10,393 nt of DNA from assembly GCA_003219345.1 (NCBI GenBank), contig QHOP01000213.1:1-10393 (forward strand). The letters run 5' to 3'. The translations under genes were made by a program, and so were the position numbers. Origin of the DNA: Verrucomicrobiota bacterium. GTDB taxonomy: Bacteria; Verrucomicrobiota; Verrucomicrobiia; Limisphaerales; AV2. Below the pieces are notes generated by a model, which was not told the origin of the DNA, did no database searches, and worked only from the letters and a program-made list of their open reading frames with translations. Positions within the stretch are counted from its first letter, which is position 1; the number at the start of each line of letters is the position of its first letter. This document shows, piece by piece, positions 7,613-10,393 of this stretch.

Positions 7613-8374
7613 CTATTTTTTCTGCAACGGCATCCGTGGTTTGAGCATGGGGCGAATCCGGATATCCGTGATCTCCGCCTCCGGACCCGCCACCAAAGCG
7701 CCGACCACCGCCTCAGCCACCTGCTCGGGTTGGATCAAGTACGAAGGGTGGTAGTTTTTTCCTTCCAATTCATGCACCCTTGCCTGCATTGGTGTTGCCG
7801 TGCGCCCCAGATGAACACTCAAAACACGGACGCCGGAGGCATTCACTTCCTCACGCAGACTGTCCGCCACCGCTTTCAGGGCGTGTTTGGTCGCCGCGTA
7901 CTGCGATACGCCTGATCCGGCAACCAGCCCGGCTGTCGAGTTAATGAAAATAACTTGGCCGCGTCGCCGGATGAGCGAAGAAAGAAATAGCTGCGTCAAA
8001 GCGAACGGCGCTCGAACGTTGCATCGGTACTGCCAGTCAAAGTCACGCAATGAGGCGGCGGCGAAACTCGACAACGCGATCACACCCGCGCTGTGAACGA
8101 GAATGTCTACGCCGCCAAAATCTCGAATTACCTGCGCCTTCAATCCCCGAAGCTCCGTGTCTCTGAGCAAATCCACCCGGTAACAGACGGCCTTCGAGCC
8201 GAATTCGCTGCATTCCCGGGCTACCATCCGCAGGAATTTCATCCTCCGACCGAGCAATGCTACGTCCGCGCCCTCCTCCGCCAAGGCGAGGGCAATGCTT
8301 CGACCGACTCCGCTGCTCGAACCGGTGACGATAGCTGCCCTTTTAAACAGTCGCCCGTTTGATCCCGTTGACAT
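7613..8374 (-). CDS. short-chain dehydrogenase/reductase (classical SDR)
   Basis: This is an NAD(P)-dependent oxidoreductase of 253 residues from the chosen ATG at 8374. The cofactor motif TGSSSGVG is at residues 17-24, HSAG at 94-97, and the catalytic tetrad is N119, S146 (in INSTAG), Y159 and K163 (YAATK). The S-to-Y and Y-to-K spacings are those of classical SDRs. An upstream GTG at 8494 would add 40 residues of no known homology, so I prefer 8374, where the protein begins just before the first beta strand. The substrate cannot be told; 3-oxoacyl reductase-like and sugar or alcohol oxidoreductase activities are all possible. It sits alone between two extracellular LamG genes, 88 bp before the chosen start of the propeller gene and 122 bp after the stop of the repetitive gene. 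No signal peptide is present, so it is a cytoplasmic enzyme. Confidence 0.92.
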   Translation of the reverse strand: MSTGSNGRLFKRAAIVTGSSSGVGRSIALALAEEGADVALLGRRMKFLRMVARECSEFGSKAVCYRVDLLRDTELRGLKAQVIRDFGGVDILVHSAGVIALSSFAAASLRDFDWQYRCNVRAPFALTQLFLSSLIRRRGQVIFINSTAGLVAGSGVSQYAATKHALKAVADSLREEVNASGVRVLSVHLGRTATPMQARVHELEGKNYHPSYLIQPEQVAEAVVGALVAGPEAEITDIRIRPMLKPRMPLQKK

Positions 8375-8393
8375 GTGACCTGGCGATCCTTTT

Positions 8394-8410
8394 GGCCGAG
8401 ACACTCGGCC
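8394..8410 (-). other. perfect 7-bp stem-loop in the leader of the SDR gene
   Basis: GGCCGAG, a 3-base loop, then CTCGGCC form a perfect G/C-rich hairpin. On the minus strand it is followed by AAAAGG and ends about 19 bases before the SDR start codon. It has no T-run in either direction, so it is not a standard intrinsic terminator. It could protect a transcript end or affect initiation, or be chance. Confidence 0.45.
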
Positions 8411-8496
8411 GCCGTTGCGGGACCCGACCGGCGAGAGAGCCATCCGGCCCCACGACAACGCACCCTTCCTCCTCTCGATCCGCACCGGGCTCACTC

Positions 8497-10393
8497 CTAC
8501 GGGATTGGCGTGTTCATGTCCGCCTGGATCTGCGCCGCGCTCAGTGCCACGTTGTAGACCCGCACTTCGTCTATCGTCCCCGCAAAATACTGCCCGTACA
8601 TGCTGTCCCCACCGATCTGCAAGGGGTTCGTCGAGGTCAAAATCGTTCCCGTCTTCGCCACACTCGACACCTGCGTTCCGTTCACATACAAGCGCAGCGC
8701 CGCCCCGTCATACGTCAGCGCCAAGTGCGTCCACGTGCCCACCGCCAATGCTCCCGTCCCATACGTCAGCGCCCCAGCCCCACCCAAGGTCGCCCCGCCG
8801 CCAGGCAGCTTGTTGTTGTCCGACGTCCCCTCCAAAAAGTAGTTGTCATTCCCTTTGTAGATCACATCCCGCCACGCGCTGCTCACCGTCGTCGCATTCA
8901 CCCACGCCTCCAGCGTCATCCCCGTCGTCAAATGCAACGAGCCCGAATCGTTGATCGTTACCCGCGCCCCGCTCCCGTTGAACACCAGCCCGCTGCCATA
9001 CTTGCCCGCACTCGTCCAGCTCGCCCCACTGATCGTCCCCACGTTCCCGTTGCCCGATCCATCCCCAACGCTCGTCCCCGCCCCCTCGTTGAACGAATAC
9101 GCCCCTACCAAACCCGTCGCAGGCGGTCCGCTCGCATTGACCGTCAAGGTGAACCAAGTGTTGCTGCTCAATTGTCCGTCGCTCACCGCCACCGTGATGG
9201 TCGCCGTTCCCGTCTGCCCCCCCGCCGGTGTCACCGTCACCGTCCGGTTGGCCCCACTGCCCCCGAACACAATGTTCCCGTTGGGCACCAGCGTCACATC
9301 GGACGAACTGCCGCTCACCGTCAGACTCCCCGCACCCGTCTCCACATCCCCCACCGTGAAATTGATCGGCCCAGCCGCCGTGTTCACCGTCGTCGTTTGA
9401 TTCGCAATCCCCGAAATCGTCGGCGCGTCGTTCACCGCATTGACCGTCAGCGCAAAACGGCTGCTCCCCGTCAATGCACCGTCGCTCACCGTCACCGTGA
9501 TCGTCGCCGTCCCGTTCTGGTTCGCCGCCGGCATCACCGTCACCGTCCGGTTGGCCCCGCTGCCCCCGAACGCAATGTTCCCGTTGGGCACCACTGTCAC
9601 ATCGGACGAACTGCCGCTCACCGTCAGACTCCCCGCACCCGTCTCCACATCCCCCACCGTGAAATTGATCGGCCCAGCCGACGTGTCTTCATTCGTCACC
9701 TGGTCCGCGATGGCCGAAATCGTCGGCGCCGTGTTCGGATTTGAACCGCCGATCGGCGTGTTCATGTCCCCCTGGATCTGCGCCGCGCTCAGCGCCACGT
9801 TGTAGACCCGCACTTCGTCTATCGTCCCCGCAAAATACTGCCCGTACATGCTGTCCCCACCGATCTGCAAGGGGTTCGTCGAGGTCAAAATCGTTCCCGT
9901 CTTCGCCACACTCGACACCTGCGTTCCGTTCACATACAAGCGCAGCGCCGCCCCGTCATACGTCAGCGCCAAGTGCGTCCACGTGCCCACCCCCAATGCC
10001 CCCGTCCCATACGTCAGCGCCCCAGCCCCACCCAAGGTCGCCCCGCCGCCAGGCAGCTTGTTGTTGTCCGACGTCCCCTCCAAAAAGTAGTTGTCCCTCC
10101 CTTTGTAGATCACATCCCGCCACGCGCTGCTCACCGTCGTCGCATTCACCCACGCCTCCAGCGTCATCCCCGTCGTCAAATGCAACGAGCCCGAATCGTT
10201 CACCGTCACCAGCGCGCTGGTCCCGTTGAACGAAAGCCCATTGCCATACTTGCCCGCACTCGTCCAGCTCGCCCCACTGATCGTCCCCACGTTCCCGTTG
10301 CCCGATCCATCCCCAACGCTCGTCCCCGCCCCCTCGTTGAACGAATACGCCCCTACCAAACCCGTCGCAGGCGGTCCGCTCGCATTGACCGTC
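8497..10393 (-). CDS. repetitive secreted LamG / cadherin-like repeat protein (5' end beyond window)
   Basis: The frame is open from the right edge to a TAG at 8497, giving 631 visible residues. Numbering from the first full codon, LamG 1 covers about 12-213, two cadherin/Ig-like tandem repeats cover about 217-315 and 316-416 (each with the APTIS opening, INFTVGDVETGAGSLTVSGS and a TVSDG-type end), and LamG 2 covers about 428-630. The protein stops directly after LamG 2 (MNTPIP) with no anchor, PEP-CTERM-like tail or FYRL-type domain. The first visible residues, TVNASGPPATG, equal the join between the second cadherin-like repeat and LamG 2, so another cadherin-like repeat very probably lies just outside. 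The signal peptide must also be outside. Such proteins are extracellular adhesion or glycan-binding proteins, or appendages of secreted enzymes; any catalytic part would be upstream. A TTG at 10359 is an internal codon, not the start. Confidence 0.88.
   Translation of the reverse strand, partial: TVNASGPPATGLVGAYSFNEGAGTSVGDGSGNGNVGTISGASWTSAGKYGNGLSFNGTSALVTVNDSGSLHLTTGMTLEAWVNATTVSSAWRDVIYKGRDNYFLEGTSDNNKLPGGGATLGGAGALTYGTGALGVGTWTHLALTYDGAALRLYVNGTQVSSVAKTGTILTSTNPLQIGGDSMYGQYFAGTIDEVRVYNVALSAAQIQGDMNTPIGGSNPNTAPTISAIADQVTNEDTSAGPINFTVGDVETGAGSLTVSGSSSDVTVVPNGNIAFGGSGANRTVTVMPAANQNGTATITVTVSDGALTGSSRFALTVNAVNDAPTISGIANQTTTVNTAAGPINFTVGDVETGAGSLTVSGSSSDVTLVPNGNIVFGGSGANRTVTVTPAGGQTGTATITVAVSDGQLSSNTWFTLTVNASGPPATGLVGAYSFNEGAGTSVGDGSGNGNVGTISGASWTSAGKYGSGLVFNGSGARVTINDSGSLHLTTGMTLEAWVNATTVSSAWRDVIYKGNDNYFLEGTSDNNKLPGGGATLGGAGALTYGTGALAVGTWTHLALTYDGAALRLYVNGTQVSSVAKTGTILTSTNPLQIGGDSMYGQYFAGTIDEVRVYNVALSAAQIQADMNTPIP
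8507..9145 (-). repeat. long direct repeat, left copy (LamG 2)
   Basis: This matches 9755-10393 with a constant offset of 1248 bp (416 codons), no insertions or deletions, and about 18 mismatches by eye. Twelve of these fall in 8953-8993. It encodes LamG 2 plus the linker before it. Confidence 0.92.
9232..9377 (-). repeat. tandem cadherin-like repeat, left copy core
   Basis: This matches 9535-9680 at an offset of 303 bp (101 codons) with about four mismatches in 146 bp. It is the conserved core of the second cadherin-like domain. Confidence 0.85.
9535..9680 (-). repeat. tandem cadherin-like repeat, right copy core
   Basis: Partner of 9232-9377. The flanks of the two 303-bp units differ much more than this core. 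Confidence 0.85.
9755..10393 (-). repeat. long direct repeat, right copy (LamG 1), continuing past the window
   Basis: Partner of 8507-9145. Identity is still complete at the last base of the window, so the true repeat is longer than 639 bp. Confidence 0.92.

Noticed and set aside
8375..8494. N-terminal extension of the SDR from a GTG at 8494
   Set aside because: The 40 extra residues resemble nothing and contain the hairpin region; the SDR fold begins properly after the ATG at 8374.
8359..9744. 461-codon plus-strand frame rich in Arg, Pro and His
   Set aside because: It is the antisense of the LamG/cadherin-like gene; its composition reflects G/C-rich repeats and it has no domain.
8507..10393. 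Possibility that the long direct repeats are a mobile element or CRISPR
   Set aside because: The repeats are in frame, multiples of three, and encode known extracellular domains; there are no terminal inverted repeats, transposase or spacer pattern.

Overview
The window looks like a bacterial chromosome, most likely Verrucomicrobiota (Pedosphaera-like). That assignment is inferred from two things: a secreted protein joining a PQQ-type beta-propeller, a LamG domain and a C-terminal domain ending in an FYRL-type motif that is familiar from secreted verrucomicrobial proteins, and the weak Shine-Dalgarno signals. All seven supported genes lie on the minus strand, so the window reads biologically from right to left. 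Every long plus-strand frame is an antisense shadow of a G/C-rich gene.

Right part (5029-10393), cell-surface block: a very repetitive secreted protein enters from the right edge, with LamG, two cadherin/Ig-like repeats and a second LamG. A classical short-chain dehydrogenase/reductase follows, then a signal-peptide protein with an eight-blade PQQ-like propeller, LamG and the FYRL-type C-terminal domain. Three LamG modules in the two surface genes are paralogous. Two of them lie in a no-indel DNA repeat of at least 639 bp that runs to the window edge.

Left part (1-4934), biosynthetic block: a SAM-dependent sugar C-methyltransferase, a glucose-1-phosphate cytidylyltransferase (CDP-glucose synthesis), a PIG-L family zinc deacetylase, and the first 606 residues of an NRPS-like multidomain enzyme. 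This enzyme has a formyltransferase domain with an intact N/H/D triad, then only the C-terminal half of a condensation domain, then the start of an adenylation domain cut by the left edge. The gene is open to the left edge across the whole of 1-1818.

Taken together, the left block reads as a locus that makes a CDP-activated, C-methylated and possibly N-deacylated or N-formylated sugar, linked to a formyl-initiating peptide synthetase. The product could be a decorated surface glycan or a sugar-peptide metabolite; this is inference. The most notable points are the formyltransferase/half-condensation/adenylation architecture beside sugar genes, the missing first CxxC pair of the methyltransferase, and the recent LamG duplication whose differences cluster in one 41-bp patch.
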